64,000 nt of DNA. Origin: Vallitaleaceae bacterium 9-2 (GTDB lineage: Bacteria > Bacillota > Clostridia > Lachnospirales > Vallitaleaceae). Below, one piece after another: positions 37,050 through 46,052 of the stretch. A model generated the notes under the pieces. The model was not told the origin of the DNA. It was given only the letters and a program-made list of their open reading frames with translations, and searched no databases. The position numbers and the translations under genes are program-made. The stretch spans positions 310,001 through 374,000 of the forward strand of contig CP121691.1 of assembly GCA_038396585.1 (NCBI GenBank). Reading direction: 5' to 3'. How positions within the stretch are numbered: position 1 is the stretch's first letter; each line of letters begins with the position of its first letter.

Positions 37050-37129
37050 TTAAAAAATGGTGAAAATATAGATGACATAGGGTGTTTTGGTTAATTAGAA
37101 AGAAATTAAGTATGATGGAGGTATATATT

Positions 37130-37600
37130 ATGGCAAGGAAAGATTATTATAATTGTGAATTGGCTCCGGAGGTGAACTCAATTGTTGCAGCGGCATCAGC
37201 TGTATTAACAAATAAAAATGGTGATATATTGTTGCATAAACGGAGAGATAATTATCAGTGGTCTCTTATTGGAGGAGGTATGGAATATGGAGAAAGTATC
37301 AGCCAAACCATATTAAGAGAAATAGAAGAGGAAACAGGTTATAAGGCTAATATTGATAAAGTTATAGGAATATATAGCAACCCAAGACATGTAATAGCTT
37401 ATTCAGATGGCGAAGTTCGCCAGCAGTTTTCAATATGCTTTCATTGTGTTATAGATGGTGGTAATAAAAAAATAAGCAATGAATCAATAGAACTTAGGTT
37501 TTTTAATAGAAATGAAATCGAAACGCTAGAAATACATGAATCTCAAAGAACTAGGATTGAAGATTATTATGAAAATAGAGAAAGAGCGTTTATTCGTTAG
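37130..37600 (+). CDS. Nudix hydrolase
   Basis: The 156-residue protein has a complete Nudix box (G-x5-E-x7-REUxEExGU) in the segment GGGMEYGESISQTILREIEE followed by ETGY, around residues 48-71. Nudix enzymes cleave nucleoside diphosphates linked to another moiety. Eleven bases separate it from the 2TM protein gene, so the two form a pair. ATG 37130 follows GGAGG. A role in nucleotide-signal metabolism within a defence pair is inferred from context only. Confidence 0.88.
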   Translation: MARKDYYNCELAPEVNSIVAAASAVLTNKNGDILLHKRRDNYQWSLIGGGMEYGESISQTILREIEEETGYKANIDKVIGIYSNPRHVIAYSDGEVRQQFSICFHCVIDGGNKKISNESIELRFFNRNEIETLEIHESQRTRIEDYYENRERAFIR

Positions 37601-37611
37601 GGGAAATTTGG

Positions 37612-38424
37612 ATGAATAGAAAAGTAGGAAAAGAACTGTTAGTTTATATAATCATATTTTTGCTTAGTATACTAATTTTGATATATGGAGCCAAGAACAA
37701 TAACACTATAACAGGTACAGTTGCAATTAATGTAGGAACATCTATATTGGCATCAGTTTTTATATACTTTATATTAAATTTTTTTATTGGGGATCCGTTG
37801 AAACCAATTGTTAGCAGTATGAAAGAGATTAAAATGGGATTAACTGATACTATAACATTATTAGGACAAGCATCTAAAACAGGATTAGTTGGTATATGGA
37901 GCAATAGATCGGATCTAGAAACTAAATATTGGATTGAAATTTTAAAAGAATCTAAAGGTGATATTGATATTCTTTGTTATGCAATGGCATTTCTTCCAGA
38001 ACATTCTGATTTTAATTCTTTGATTAGTGAAAAAATAAATCTTGGATATAGTGTTAGAATTTTATTAGGTAATCCATGTGGAAATAATATAAAATCCAGA
38101 ACAATAGAAGAGAAAAATGAAGGGAGTATTTCTTCACGAATAGAAACCTCAAGACAAAGACTAAAACAGATACAAAATTTTGATAAAATACAAATCAAAT
38201 ATCATGATACTCCACTGTATGCTTCTATTTATAGGTTTGGGGATACTATCTTAGTAACGCCGCAATTGTATGGTACTAGAGGGGCAAAAGCACCTCTTTT
38301 GAAAGTGCAAAAAAATGATACAGACTCCTCATTATATGAATCTTACTCTACATATTTTAAATTAGTATGGGATAATGCTATTAGTGAAAATAATATACAA
38401 AATTATAATAAATCTGAAAAATAG
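37612..38424 (+). CDS. Two-TM protein with phospholipase-D-like C-terminal domain
   Basis: The 270-residue protein has two membrane segments (about 8-26 and 36-60) followed by a soluble region (65-260) with WIEILKESKGDIDILCYAMAF, VRILLGNP, and a late segment YHDTPLYASIYRFGDTILVTPQLYG. The pattern of a His followed by a conserved basic/aromatic strand and F..VW at the end recalls DUF5919 domains, a PLD-like fold; recognition is moderate. Paired with a Nudix gene it has the look of a sensor-effector unit: membrane effector plus nucleotide hydrolase. Confidence 0.6.
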   Translation: MNRKVGKELLVYIIIFLLSILILIYGAKNNNTITGTVAINVGTSILASVFIYFILNFFIGDPLKPIVSSMKEIKMGLTDTITLLGQASKTGLVGIWSNRSDLETKYWIEILKESKGDIDILCYAMAFLPEHSDFNSLISEKINLGYSVRILLGNPCGNNIKSRTIEEKNEGSISSRIETSRQRLKQIQNFDKIQIKYHDTPLYASIYRFGDTILVTPQLYGTRGAKAPLLKVQKNDTDSSLYESYSTYFKLVWDNAISENNIQNYNKSEK

Positions 38425-38716
38425 ATTTATTAATTAAAGTATTATTTTTTTATGCTCGTATTTAATAAATGAAAATTTGCAAGTAATAAACAATAATTAA
38501 TAGGCTAAGCCTTAGGTCAACTTAAGACCTATAGTGACCTGACCCCAATCTTCATACCATAACTTATGTTAGTTTTTGATACTATTGAGTGGTACAAATA
38601 TGGTATTCGCAATGTAGGTTCTGTTTATGAGTCTTTGATGGAGCGAGAATTTCTAACAATCAATAATAAAACTGGCAAATACGAGCTTACAAATCACGGT
38701 AAAGCTGAACTTGAAG
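38425..38716 (+). other. Intergenic debris between the Nudix pair and ISLre2 remnant
   Basis: A short inverted repeat TAGGTC/GACCTA (38513-38531) and a remnant frame from about 38571 reading WYKYGIRNVGSVYESLMERE are visible. The latter has no start codon and runs into the transposase remnant. No intact gene is seen. Confidence 0.45.
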
Positions 38717-39570
38717 AGATATGCCTATGTACCATATATGCATAGGCACAGCAAATATACTACATTTACCGTGTGGGATTTAAATCGATTGTTGGGTACT
38801 GATGATAAAAGTAATATTACTTTTCAGGAGTGTATAAAAAAAGTGAAGATATTTGGTTGGAAGTGCTTGAATACATCGATACTGTTTATGATGAAGACTA
38901 TCTCAAAATATTTATATTATGGGAGATGGAGCTTCTTGGATAAAATCAGGAGACGATGTTTTAGGAGCAAAGTGGCTGTTTTGTATTAGACAAATTTCAC
39001 TTGAATCAATCGATTATGAAAGCAGTTGGACACTTGGGAGATTCCGTGTCAGATGCAGGAACAGCAGTCTATGATGGAATTAGTATGGAGGATTTTGATG
39101 TAGTAGAAAATGTGTTTAGAATAGCTGCATTTTATGCCGAAAGTGATGCAAAAAAGGAGCAGGTTAGAAAAACAAAAGTATATATTAAAAATCATTGGGA
39201 AGCAATTATTAGGCCGAATAATGATGAGGCAGCACGAATGGGATGTAGTGCTGAAGGACAAGTGAGTCATATTTTATCGAGCAGATTGAGTAGTCGTCCA
39301 TTAGGTTGGTCAGAAAAAGTAGCCTCTCAAATGGCGAGATTAAGAGCCTATTCAGCAAATAAGGGAAATATATATGATCTACTAAAATATCGTGAAGAAA
39401 AGCAAATGAGAGTTCCTCAAGAAGAAATAAGAGAAGAGTTTGATCGAAGATTCAAGAAAAAACAAAAGACATACACAGATGTATGGAATCATAATACAGC
39501 AGCTGGAAGTATAGGTAAGACGGATGGTATGTATTACTTGATGAAAAAACTAAGAGGTATCTGCGGATAA
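38717..39570 (+). pseudogene. ISLre2-family transposase, frameshifted remnant
   Basis: Fragments in several frames together match an ISLre2 (UPF0236) transposase: SEDIWLEVLEYIDTVYDEDY, then IMGDGASWIKSGDD in another frame, then LDKFHLNQSIMKAVGHLG leading into the open frame 39001-39570 (189 codons, ending MKKLRGICG). At least two frameshifts separate these pieces and the N-terminal part is missing. It is a dead transposase. Confidence 0.8.
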
Positions 39571-39676
39571 AATATGATATACAAGACCAAGATTAATTCT
39601 TATAAATCATACAGAGGGATAGTTCTATCTTTCTTTTTCCGACGATAAATTAACGCGACCAAAGATATTTGGGAAA

Positions 39677-39730
39677 TTGACACAGTGGATAATAAATGCT
39701 AATATAGAGATAACATACATGTGTATGTAT
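39677..39730 (+). promoter_or_regulatory. tetR promoter and operator
   Basis: TTGACA (39677-39682) and TAATAT (39700-39705) at 17-base spacing, followed by the palindrome ATACAT-GTGT-ATGTAT (39715-39730). A near-identical 16-base palindrome lies before the hydrolase gene (40434-40449), so both sites are likely bound by the TetR protein encoded between them. Confidence 0.75.
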
Positions 39731-39743
39731 TGGAGGTGATGAA

Positions 39744-40391
39744 GTGCCACGCTATGATCCATGCCAAAAGACTAAGCAAGATATATTGGAAACTGCTATG
39801 CGTCTATTTTCAGAAAAAGGATTAGAAAATGTTAGTGTGGAAGATGTAGTGAAAGAACTAGGTGTCACAAGGGGTGCATTTTACCACTATTTTAAATCAC
39901 GAGAAGAATTAATTGCAGGCGTTATGTATAAGTCTTTTCATGATAATAACCCATTTCATACGGTAAGCCAACGGAAAGACTTAAATGCACTTGAAAAACT
40001 ACATTTTATAATTAAGTTAGACTTTCTTCCTCGCTTAGAGCAAAGCGATAGCATGAGAGCGCAAATGAAGAAGATGTCAAATAATCCTGTTGTATTTAAG
40101 AACGAAATACTCTCTCAAGTAAATATCATGTCTATATATATTGAAAGGCTATTAATCGAGGGCAATGAGGACGGCTCTATGTATGTTGCATATCCCAAAC
40201 AAGCAGCACAAACGATTGCACTTTTAGTTTCTTCATGGTTAAGTCCTTATGTATTTGAGGTATCTTATGAAGAATATGTTGATAAGATTTCATTTTTTCA
40301 GCAACTTGGCGAATTGCTAGGTGTGCCTTTTATGGATGATGAAATAAAAGAACTTTTTTTAACGCTCGGTAAACAAGAGTTATTAAAATAA
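39744..40391 (+). CDS. TetR-family repressor
   Basis: The 215-residue protein has an N-terminal TetR helix-turn-helix (residues 8-55; ILETAMRLFSEKGLENVSVE, then LGVTRGAFYHYFKSREEL) and a helical ligand-binding domain. The GTG start follows GGAGGTGATG. It probably represses itself and the downstream hydrolase through paired palindromes. The ligand is unknown. Stop codon overlaps the next terminator. Confidence 0.92.
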   Translation: MPRYDPCQKTKQDILETAMRLFSEKGLENVSVEDVVKELGVTRGAFYHYFKSREELIAGVMYKSFHDNNPFHTVSQRKDLNALEKLHFIIKLDFLPRLEQSDSMRAQMKKMSNNPVVFKNEILSQVNIMSIYIERLLIEGNEDGSMYVAYPKQAAQTIALLVSSWLSPYVFEVSYEEYVDKISFFQQLGELLGVPFMDDEIKELFLTLGKQELLK

Positions 40392-40424
40392 TTTACTGCC
40401 CTTAAAAAGGCAGTAAATTTTGAC
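40391..40424 (+). terminator. Terminator after tetR
   Basis: AATTTACTGCC (40391-40401) and GGCAGTAAATT (40410-40420), perfect arms, followed by T. Confidence 0.75.
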
Positions 40425-40449
40425 ACATATACATACATACGTATGTATC
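40421..40449 (+). promoter_or_regulatory. Hydrolase promoter with overlapping TetR operator
   Basis: TTGACA (40421-40426) is followed at about 16 bases by TATGTA (40443-40448). The perfect palindrome ATACATACGTATGTAT (40434-40449) covers spacer and -10, so bound repressor would block polymerase directly. Confidence 0.75.
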
Positions 40450-40471
40450 AAGAATGGAAAGGGAGACAAAT

Positions 40472-41455
40472 ATGAAAACATCTAGAATGCAAGATATTAA
40501 TGGTAAAGTTTATTCCAATAACATTTCTGAAATCTGCCAAATACCGATAGGTGGGGTATCTCAGTATTTGATGATACGTGGTCAAGATAGTGCAAAACCT
40601 GTATTGTTATTTGTTCACGGTGGTCCAGGGCAAGCAGAAATAGGTTATATTAGAAATTACCAAAAGGATTTAGAAAAACACTTTGTCGTTGTGAGGTGGG
40701 ATCAAAGAGGTGCAGGAATGTCTTATTCTAAAAAAATCTCTAAGGATACATTCAATATAGAAACATTTATCTCTGATTTGAACGAAGTCACGGATTACTT
40801 GATTGGGAAATTAAATTGTGGAAAAATCATCTTAGCAGGTCATTCATGGGGTACAATCATTGCAACTTATGCAGTAAAAAATAATCCCAACAAATATTCA
40901 GCATATATTGGAATTGGGCAGCATGTTAATTCTGAGGAAGCGGAAAAAATAGCATACCAATACACAAAAGAACAAGCGATTTATCAACATAATAAAAAAG
41001 TGATTGGTATGCTTGAACAAATAGGAAAACCACCATATTCCCCTAAAGAAATGTACATACGTGCAGTTTGTCAGGCAAAAATAGGTGGCGTTTTCAGGAC
41101 GAAGCCAACTAAAAGTATGGGCATGTCATTAATCCTCTCTAAAGAGTATTCGTTGCGTCATAAAATCCACTATCAAAAGGCATGTCTATTATCAGCAAAT
41201 CTGTTAGTTGATGAAATAAGCAAGGTGAATTTATTAGATATGGTGAAAAGATTGGAGGTACCAGTTCTTTTTATTGCGGGTAGATATGATTATATAACAC
41301 CAACCATTTTAGTTGAGCAATTTTATAAAAAGTTAGATGCGCCTATGAAAGAACTAATAATTTTTAAAAATTCTGCACACTTACCTCAACTTGAAGAGGT
41401 TGAACAGTTTGTTGAAATTTTAGCTAATTCAAAACTAATTCATGGAGAACATTAA
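40472..41455 (+). CDS. Alpha/beta hydrolase, proline iminopeptidase-like
   Basis: The 327-residue S33-type hydrolase has the oxyanion motif HGGPGQ, nucleophile elbow GHSWGT, acid in AGRYDYITP, and catalytic His in NSAHLPQLE. The family includes prolyl iminopeptidases and small-molecule hydrolases. It is controlled by the adjacent TetR-like gene through the shared operator, suggesting response to a xenobiotic or signal. ATG 40472 follows GAAAGGGAG. Confidence 0.87.
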   Translation: MKTSRMQDINGKVYSNNISEICQIPIGGVSQYLMIRGQDSAKPVLLFVHGGPGQAEIGYIRNYQKDLEKHFVVVRWDQRGAGMSYSKKISKDTFNIETFISDLNEVTDYLIGKLNCGKIILAGHSWGTIIATYAVKNNPNKYSAYIGIGQHVNSEEAEKIAYQYTKEQAIYQHNKKVIGMLEQIGKPPYSPKEMYIRAVCQAKIGGVFRTKPTKSMGMSLILSKEYSLRHKIHYQKACLLSANLLVDEISKVNLLDMVKRLEVPVLFIAGRYDYITPTILVEQFYKKLDAPMKELIIFKNSAHLPQLEEVEQFVEILANSKLIHGEH

Positions 41456-41951
41456 TTGGGAGGAATTTATGAAACAAGAGTGTTGGTTATTATCAGAAGT
41501 TTAGCTTCAAATTCTTGAAACCATATATTTTACAGGTTTTCTAGTTGCTTTCAAAAATGTCACAAGTTCGGTGCATTTTCGTTTGTTTTATGCCACCATT
41601 GTATAAAACTGGAGTAATGAAAATGAGAAAGAATTATTTTGCAAAGATAGTAAAATATATGAAGAAAGCAGCGTTGTATTATCCACGATAGGTCAAGGTG
41701 TAAAATTGGTTGTGGATTACGAATAGTTAAGACTAGGTGAAGATCACGCCACTAAAGATGAAGGAGAACTAACAGCAACAAAAAGATTGATAAAAAGCGT
41801 ATCAGAGAATCATAAATCATTAATAGATGTTATTTGGGGAGGGGGAAGTTCTCCCCAATTTTAGCGGAATTGATGAAGTGGAAAGTAAAAAATGATGGAA
41901 AGTAAAGATGTGTGAGATAGTAAGGTGATTTTAGTTTCAAAAGCTAAAGTT
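41456..41951. other. Gene-free stretch with a transposase relic
   Basis: A frame at about 41730-41864 (RLGEDHATKDEGELTATKRL) resembles part of a transposase but has no start and ends after about 44 codons. Nothing else coding was found; this is decayed mobile-element DNA next to the IS21 gene. Confidence 0.4.
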
Positions 41952-43499
41952 CTACTTATGTAGCTCACTTTTTTTATATTTGTAATCAACAAGGTTCCCA
42001 TTGACCAATCCATACTTGCTTTGAATAATTGTATTGTCTGCGATATAGTTTTCCGTCAATCGATTTATAACGCCATTCAATAATGTCTGCAAATGAGTTC
42101 TGGATTTCTTAAGTTGTAGCAAAAAAATCATGATTGATATATATACCATAACGTGCTGCTTCATATTTTCTTTAACAACCTCATTTGCGAAGGCCATATC
42201 CTTTTCAATAAGACAATATTTGAGGAAATATAAAGCCTCACGTAAGTTATCTTTATCAAGTGTCGCTACGTAGGTTTGCCAGTGTTGTGGTAACAGCTTG
42301 TAAAAGCCACTATATTTTAAAGCCCGTAGACGTTTGGCTATGGTATTTATGAAATCTATCCAATGAGTATACTTCTTATCTTTTTCAAAGGAACGTACAT
42401 GCTTCGTGATTTCACGGTAATGCAAGTCATAGATAACAAGTTCATTGGCGTAGAATTTAACAATAACGTGTTCACCAACGTGTTGGGGTGAAACAGAGTA
42501 TTCATTAGAATCAACTTTGATATGACCGTTTTTATATACTCTGTATTTTACTTCCTTTGAATAATCAAAGGGAGTAAGGTTGGTATCATGCATTAGCTTT
42601 TTTTCCTGAATTAGAAGCGATGCTAATGTTGATGCATGTATTTTATAATGATAACGCTGATTATCTTTATCACAACGTTTTAAAAGATGTTGATTGTAAT
42701 CATTGATATCATTAATAACCGGTTCAGGTATGAATAGATTGTTTCTGAAGTAACCGACTTTGTTTTCGACAGATCCTTTTTCATTCCCTGAATAAGGATT
42801 ACAAAAGACAATGTCAAAACCATGATGAACAGCAAAGGCATGAAACCTCGGATTAGGAATAACATTTCCGTTGACATCTTTCTGCCGTAGGCAGGCAGCT
42901 GCCATCTGGTCAAACCAGATGCGTTTGGGTACTTTTCCGATATGTTCAAAGATTTTTTCCATACTTTGGCAAACGGCTTCCATGGTTTCACTGAAGGTAA
43001 CTTGGCAAAACCCAGCATTGCTTGCCGGAAAAGTCATTACGAACTCGTGGGCTTTGATGAGTTTGCCGTCTTTATAGACATCAATCTCACCAAAATCAAC
43101 TTGAGCTTCACCACCTGGATGATTAAGGTCTAAGAAGCATTCTTTTTCGGTATAAATATTGGCTTTTTCCTCAGCAACAATGTATCGCATGGTTCTTTCG
43201 GTTACAAGGCATAAATCAGGCACTTCTTGAATGGCTCTATCGTAGATACGTTTTGCCGTATGACGTTGTTTCTTACGTTTATTCTTGTCCTCCAGAAGAA
43301 TCTGACGGACAAAGGGTCTAATCAGATCCGACTTACGCTCCTTAGTTCGTGCGTATTTTGGAGGGTTAAAATCCTCCATTTCAAGGTGTTTAGTGATGGT
43401 GTTTCTGGCATGATTTGTACGTTTATGGATTTCTTCTACAGAAAGTCCTTTATCAAAGTACAGTTTTCGTATATAATCTATTTGAGTAATTGTCAGCAC
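41952..43499 (-). CDS. istA: IS21-family transposase IstA
   Basis: The 515-residue protein has an N-terminal helix-turn-helix (LYFDKGLSVEEIHKRTNHAR) and an rve DDE integrase core (EAQVDFGEID; FDQMAA region; NPYSGNEKGSVENKVGY), as in IstA. GTG 43499 is preferred because GAGAGG precedes it; the frame opens at 43565. The partner ATPase gene istB, normally directly downstream, is absent: sequence below 41952 is debris. The element is probably incomplete or needs IstB from another copy. Confidence 0.88.
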   Translation of the reverse strand: MLTITQIDYIRKLYFDKGLSVEEIHKRTNHARNTITKHLEMEDFNPPKYARTKERKSDLIRPFVRQILLEDKNKRKKQRHTAKRIYDRAIQEVPDLCLVTERTMRYIVAEEKANIYTEKECFLDLNHPGGEAQVDFGEIDVYKDGKLIKAHEFVMTFPASNAGFCQVTFSETMEAVCQSMEKIFEHIGKVPKRIWFDQMAAACLRQKDVNGNVIPNPRFHAFAVHHGFDIVFCNPYSGNEKGSVENKVGYFRNNLFIPEPVINDINDYNQHLLKRCDKDNQRYHYKIHASTLASLLIQEKKLMHDTNLTPFDYSKEVKYRVYKNGHIKVDSNEYSVSPQHVGEHVIVKFYANELVIYDLHYREITKHVRSFEKDKKYTHWIDFINTIAKRLRALKYSGFYKLLPQHWQTYVATLDKDNLREALYFLKYCLIEKDMAFANEVVKENMKQHVMVYISIMIFLLQLKKSRTHLQTLLNGVINRLTENYIADNTIIQSKYGLVNGNLVDYKYKKSELHK

Positions 43500-43589
43500 G
43501 TCCTCTCGCTCTTTCCAAGTATGTGGTGTACTTAAAAGGATATTTGATTGTGAATGTACTGGCAATTACTTTTTAATTTGTTTTGCCGA

Positions 43590-43800
43590 AATATTCAAAT
43601 CTATTTTACCAAAAACAGGCGGTGTGCTGTATACTATTAGAGATAATCAAATACAACCATATAATCAATATTTATCAGATTTATATAAAGTTAATAGACT
43701 ACGAAAAAGTGGTGCGCATACTGGTGTACTTAGAAAAACTGATGCAGATGAAATAAGGGGAATCTTTTTTGATAACAGTTTACTAGATTTACTTAGATAG
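43590..43800 (+). pseudogene. 3' fragment of a gene truncated at the IS21 end
   Basis: An open frame without start (ILPKTGGVLYTIRD...LRKSGAHTGVLRKTDADEIR, ending SLLDLLR) runs to a TAG at 43800. It begins at the right edge of the IS21 copy, so the insertion probably removed the 5' part. The family is not recognised; location before right-end copy R3 suggests it was the cargo gene of module C. Confidence 0.6.
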
Positions 43801-43853
43801 ATTATTGTGTAAACGACTACCAAAGTGGGGCTAAAAGTTCAAGAAATGGAGCT

Positions 43854-43878
43854 GCCGCCAAGGAACCACCAGCTAGCT
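43854..43878 (+). repeat. Right-end signature R3, truncated
   Basis: GCCGCCAAGGAACCACCAGCTAGC matches the first part of the shared signature, then diverges (TATTTGTATTAG). The GACATCATTATTGTCTACTC half and the RlmD-like tail are missing, so this boundary has been deleted or replaced. Confidence 0.65.
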
Positions 43879-44005
43879 ATTTGTATTAGTGGAATTTCAC
43901 TATTATATAAGAAAGTCTGAAAAAGTTAAGAAGCTATTGATATGGGGCAGTATTTAAAATGTCATAATAAAAAGAACCGGTTGGATCATAGTGAAAGGTT
44001 AAATT

Positions 44006-45862
44006 ATGAGTAAAAAGTATTCATTAAGTTCATATAGAGGTAATAATCTTATAGAACCAATAACAGAGGAGCAAACGGCTTTCTTCTTTGTGTCCGAAAG
44101 TATTAAAAAACAGATTTGTAAATTACAAAGTCTCATAAAAGAGGATGCGTATGGTTGCTATTTAATATCGGGTATGAAAGGTATTGGAAAAACAAGTTTT
44201 ATTAACACTACTTTATCAAACTTAGAAAATCCAATATTCAAAAAATCTTATGTTACAATCAAATTAAAATCCACTCGTGTGACTGATGTTGATAAATTAT
44301 TCTTACTACTGATTAAAGAGTTGCTACTTGTTTCAGCTAATAAAAATAGCAATATAAATGTTTTTTATAACAATATAAGAAAAATAGAACTTGTTTGTTC
44401 TGGAAACTTGCAAATTCATTTGGAAGGAGAGGTTGCAACTGTACTTAATGGAGGAGTTTCAAGTTCTTTTACAAAAGAAGAACAAGTTGGAGTTGATGTA
44501 ACTGGAGCATTTAAATTCCCATTAATTGGGAAATTAATACGTGGACAAAAAAGTAACAATTTTGCTAAGACTGAATCAAAATTAAATACGAAAAGTAAAA
44601 TTGAATGCGATATGCGAGAAGATCCACATGAATTATTTAGAGAATTATTAAATGAGTTTGAAAGTTTGGGTATCAGATTAATTTTTGTTTTTGATGAAGT
44701 AGACAAGTGTAGAGCAACGTTTTTAGATGAAATATTTAATGAATATAAAGATTTATTAACTAATTTCAAGATTTTCAGTATATTCCTAACAGATGAAAAA
44801 ATGTATAAAGCTTACTTGCAATCAAAAGACAGTTTAATATTTACTTATTTTATAAAAGCTTTCTATTTATCAAATATGTCATATGAAGAAACACTAAGGT
44901 ATTGTTTTGGACAACATTGTGAGGAAGAGTTATGTAATGCTGATGCACTTTATTATATTTCTCTTGGAAATACAAGAATAATAAATATAAATTATAAAAC
45001 ACATTATAAACTTGATTTACATGATTCTGCAGGTATTGCTTTATTATATAAGGCAAGATTGTTTCATCACATAGTAGAGAGCATTCGATATGAATTAGAT
45101 TTTGATGATATAAAAATGTTTAAAATAGATATGCTCAAAATGGAGGTTAAACAACTTATCGAATTTCTCTTTGATATAAAAGAATGTGATATAACTACAG
45201 CTACTGATTATTTTGATAATATCAGAAAAAACAATTATCCTAGGGCAAACGAAATATTAGAATGTATTAGAAATTATAAAGATAGCTTGGAACTGAAAAT
45301 GGTTAAATTCCAGAATGATAGAATAATCATAGAGTATGATAAAAGTATGCATTTACATAATTCGGGGGAGAGCCTAATTGTACATGATTATAATTCAAAT
45401 AAAGAGCTAACAGAAAATAATAGAATAGGAATCAAAAGCTTTTACCCTTTTTATGAGAGATGGATGGATATTTACACAAACGGTGCAGGTGGTGAAATTC
45501 ATCTGGTTAAGTTAGGGGATAATGAGCCGGCGGCATATGAAGAAGCGATGGAGCATTTAATAATTTCAAATTGTTTTAATATTAATAAAATAATTTGGCT
45601 AAAAAGAGTACGAGATGGAGGAAAAACATGGTATACAGATGAAGAGTATTCACTTTTGGTTATAATTGATTCTGGCATAGGTAGAAGATATGCTTTTTAC
45701 AATGAGGCTGGGTCATACTCAAGTGAAGAAAGCAGGCGTATTACCGATTTGCTAAAAAAGATAAAGGATTTAGGCATGAATTATACTGAAAAAACTTTTT
45801 CTAATGGAGAAACTTCTGAGCAAGTTTTACAACAGATTACAGCCAGTTTAGATGAGTTTTAA
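44006..45862 (+). CDS. P-loop ATPase (KAP-like/AAA), sole gene of module D
   Basis: The 618-residue protein has Walker A SGMKGIGKTSF (about 54-64) and Walker B LIFVFDEVDKC (about 230-240), giving an AAA/KAP-type NTPase with FSIFLTDEKMYK as a possible sensor strand. A Gly-rich insertion follows Walker A (GEVATVLNGGVSSSFTKEEQ). The C-terminal 250 residues are unassigned; no nuclease motif was recognised. It stands alone between R3 and R4. Genes of this type often act as NTPase switches in phage defence; here that is an inference. Confidence 0.65.
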   Translation: MSKKYSLSSYRGNNLIEPITEEQTAFFFVSESIKKQICKLQSLIKEDAYGCYLISGMKGIGKTSFINTTLSNLENPIFKKSYVTIKLKSTRVTDVDKLFLLLIKELLLVSANKNSNINVFYNNIRKIELVCSGNLQIHLEGEVATVLNGGVSSSFTKEEQVGVDVTGAFKFPLIGKLIRGQKSNNFAKTESKLNTKSKIECDMREDPHELFRELLNEFESLGIRLIFVFDEVDKCRATFLDEIFNEYKDLLTNFKIFSIFLTDEKMYKAYLQSKDSLIFTYFIKAFYLSNMSYEETLRYCFGQHCEEELCNADALYYISLGNTRIININYKTHYKLDLHDSAGIALLYKARLFHHIVESIRYELDFDDIKMFKIDMLKMEVKQLIEFLFDIKECDITTATDYFDNIRKNNYPRANEILECIRNYKDSLELKMVKFQNDRIIIEYDKSMHLHNSGESLIVHDYNSNKELTENNRIGIKSFYPFYERWMDIYTNGAGGEIHLVKLGDNEPAAYEEAMEHLIISNCFNINKIIWLKRVRDGGKTWYTDEEYSLLVIIDSGIGRRYAFYNEAGSYSSEESRRITDLLKKIKDLGMNYTEKTFSNGETSEQVLQQITASLDEF

Positions 45863-45913
45863 GCTTTCTTTATTCCATACAACTGATAACAATTAGTTCT
45901 TAATATACCCTCC

Positions 45914-46003
45914 GCCAAGGAATCAACAGCTACCTATGACATCTTTATTGTCTACTCAAGGCATGTGGAATCCATAATCCTATTGAATCGGAAAAACAGC
46001 TAA
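45914..46003 (+). repeat. Right-end signature R4 with RlmD-like tail
   Basis: Fourth copy: GCCAAGGAATCAACAGCTAC, then GACATCTTTATTGTCTACTC-AAGGCA, then a different tail encoding HVESIILLNRKNS. It begins about 50 bases after the ATPase stop, the same gene-then-signature spacing as in module A. In the accretion model this is the oldest junction and its tail the original rlmD end. Confidence 0.75.
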
Positions 46004-46052
46004 GAATGACTAGAAAGTAATATGCAATAATTAAGATTTAGCAATATATAGG

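Noticed and set aside
27535-46003. R1-R4 as integron attC sites
   Set aside because: They lack the inverted R''/R' core (RYYYAAC/GTTRRRY) and overall palindromic layout, no tyrosine-type integron integrase is present, and they run into RlmD-like coding tails.
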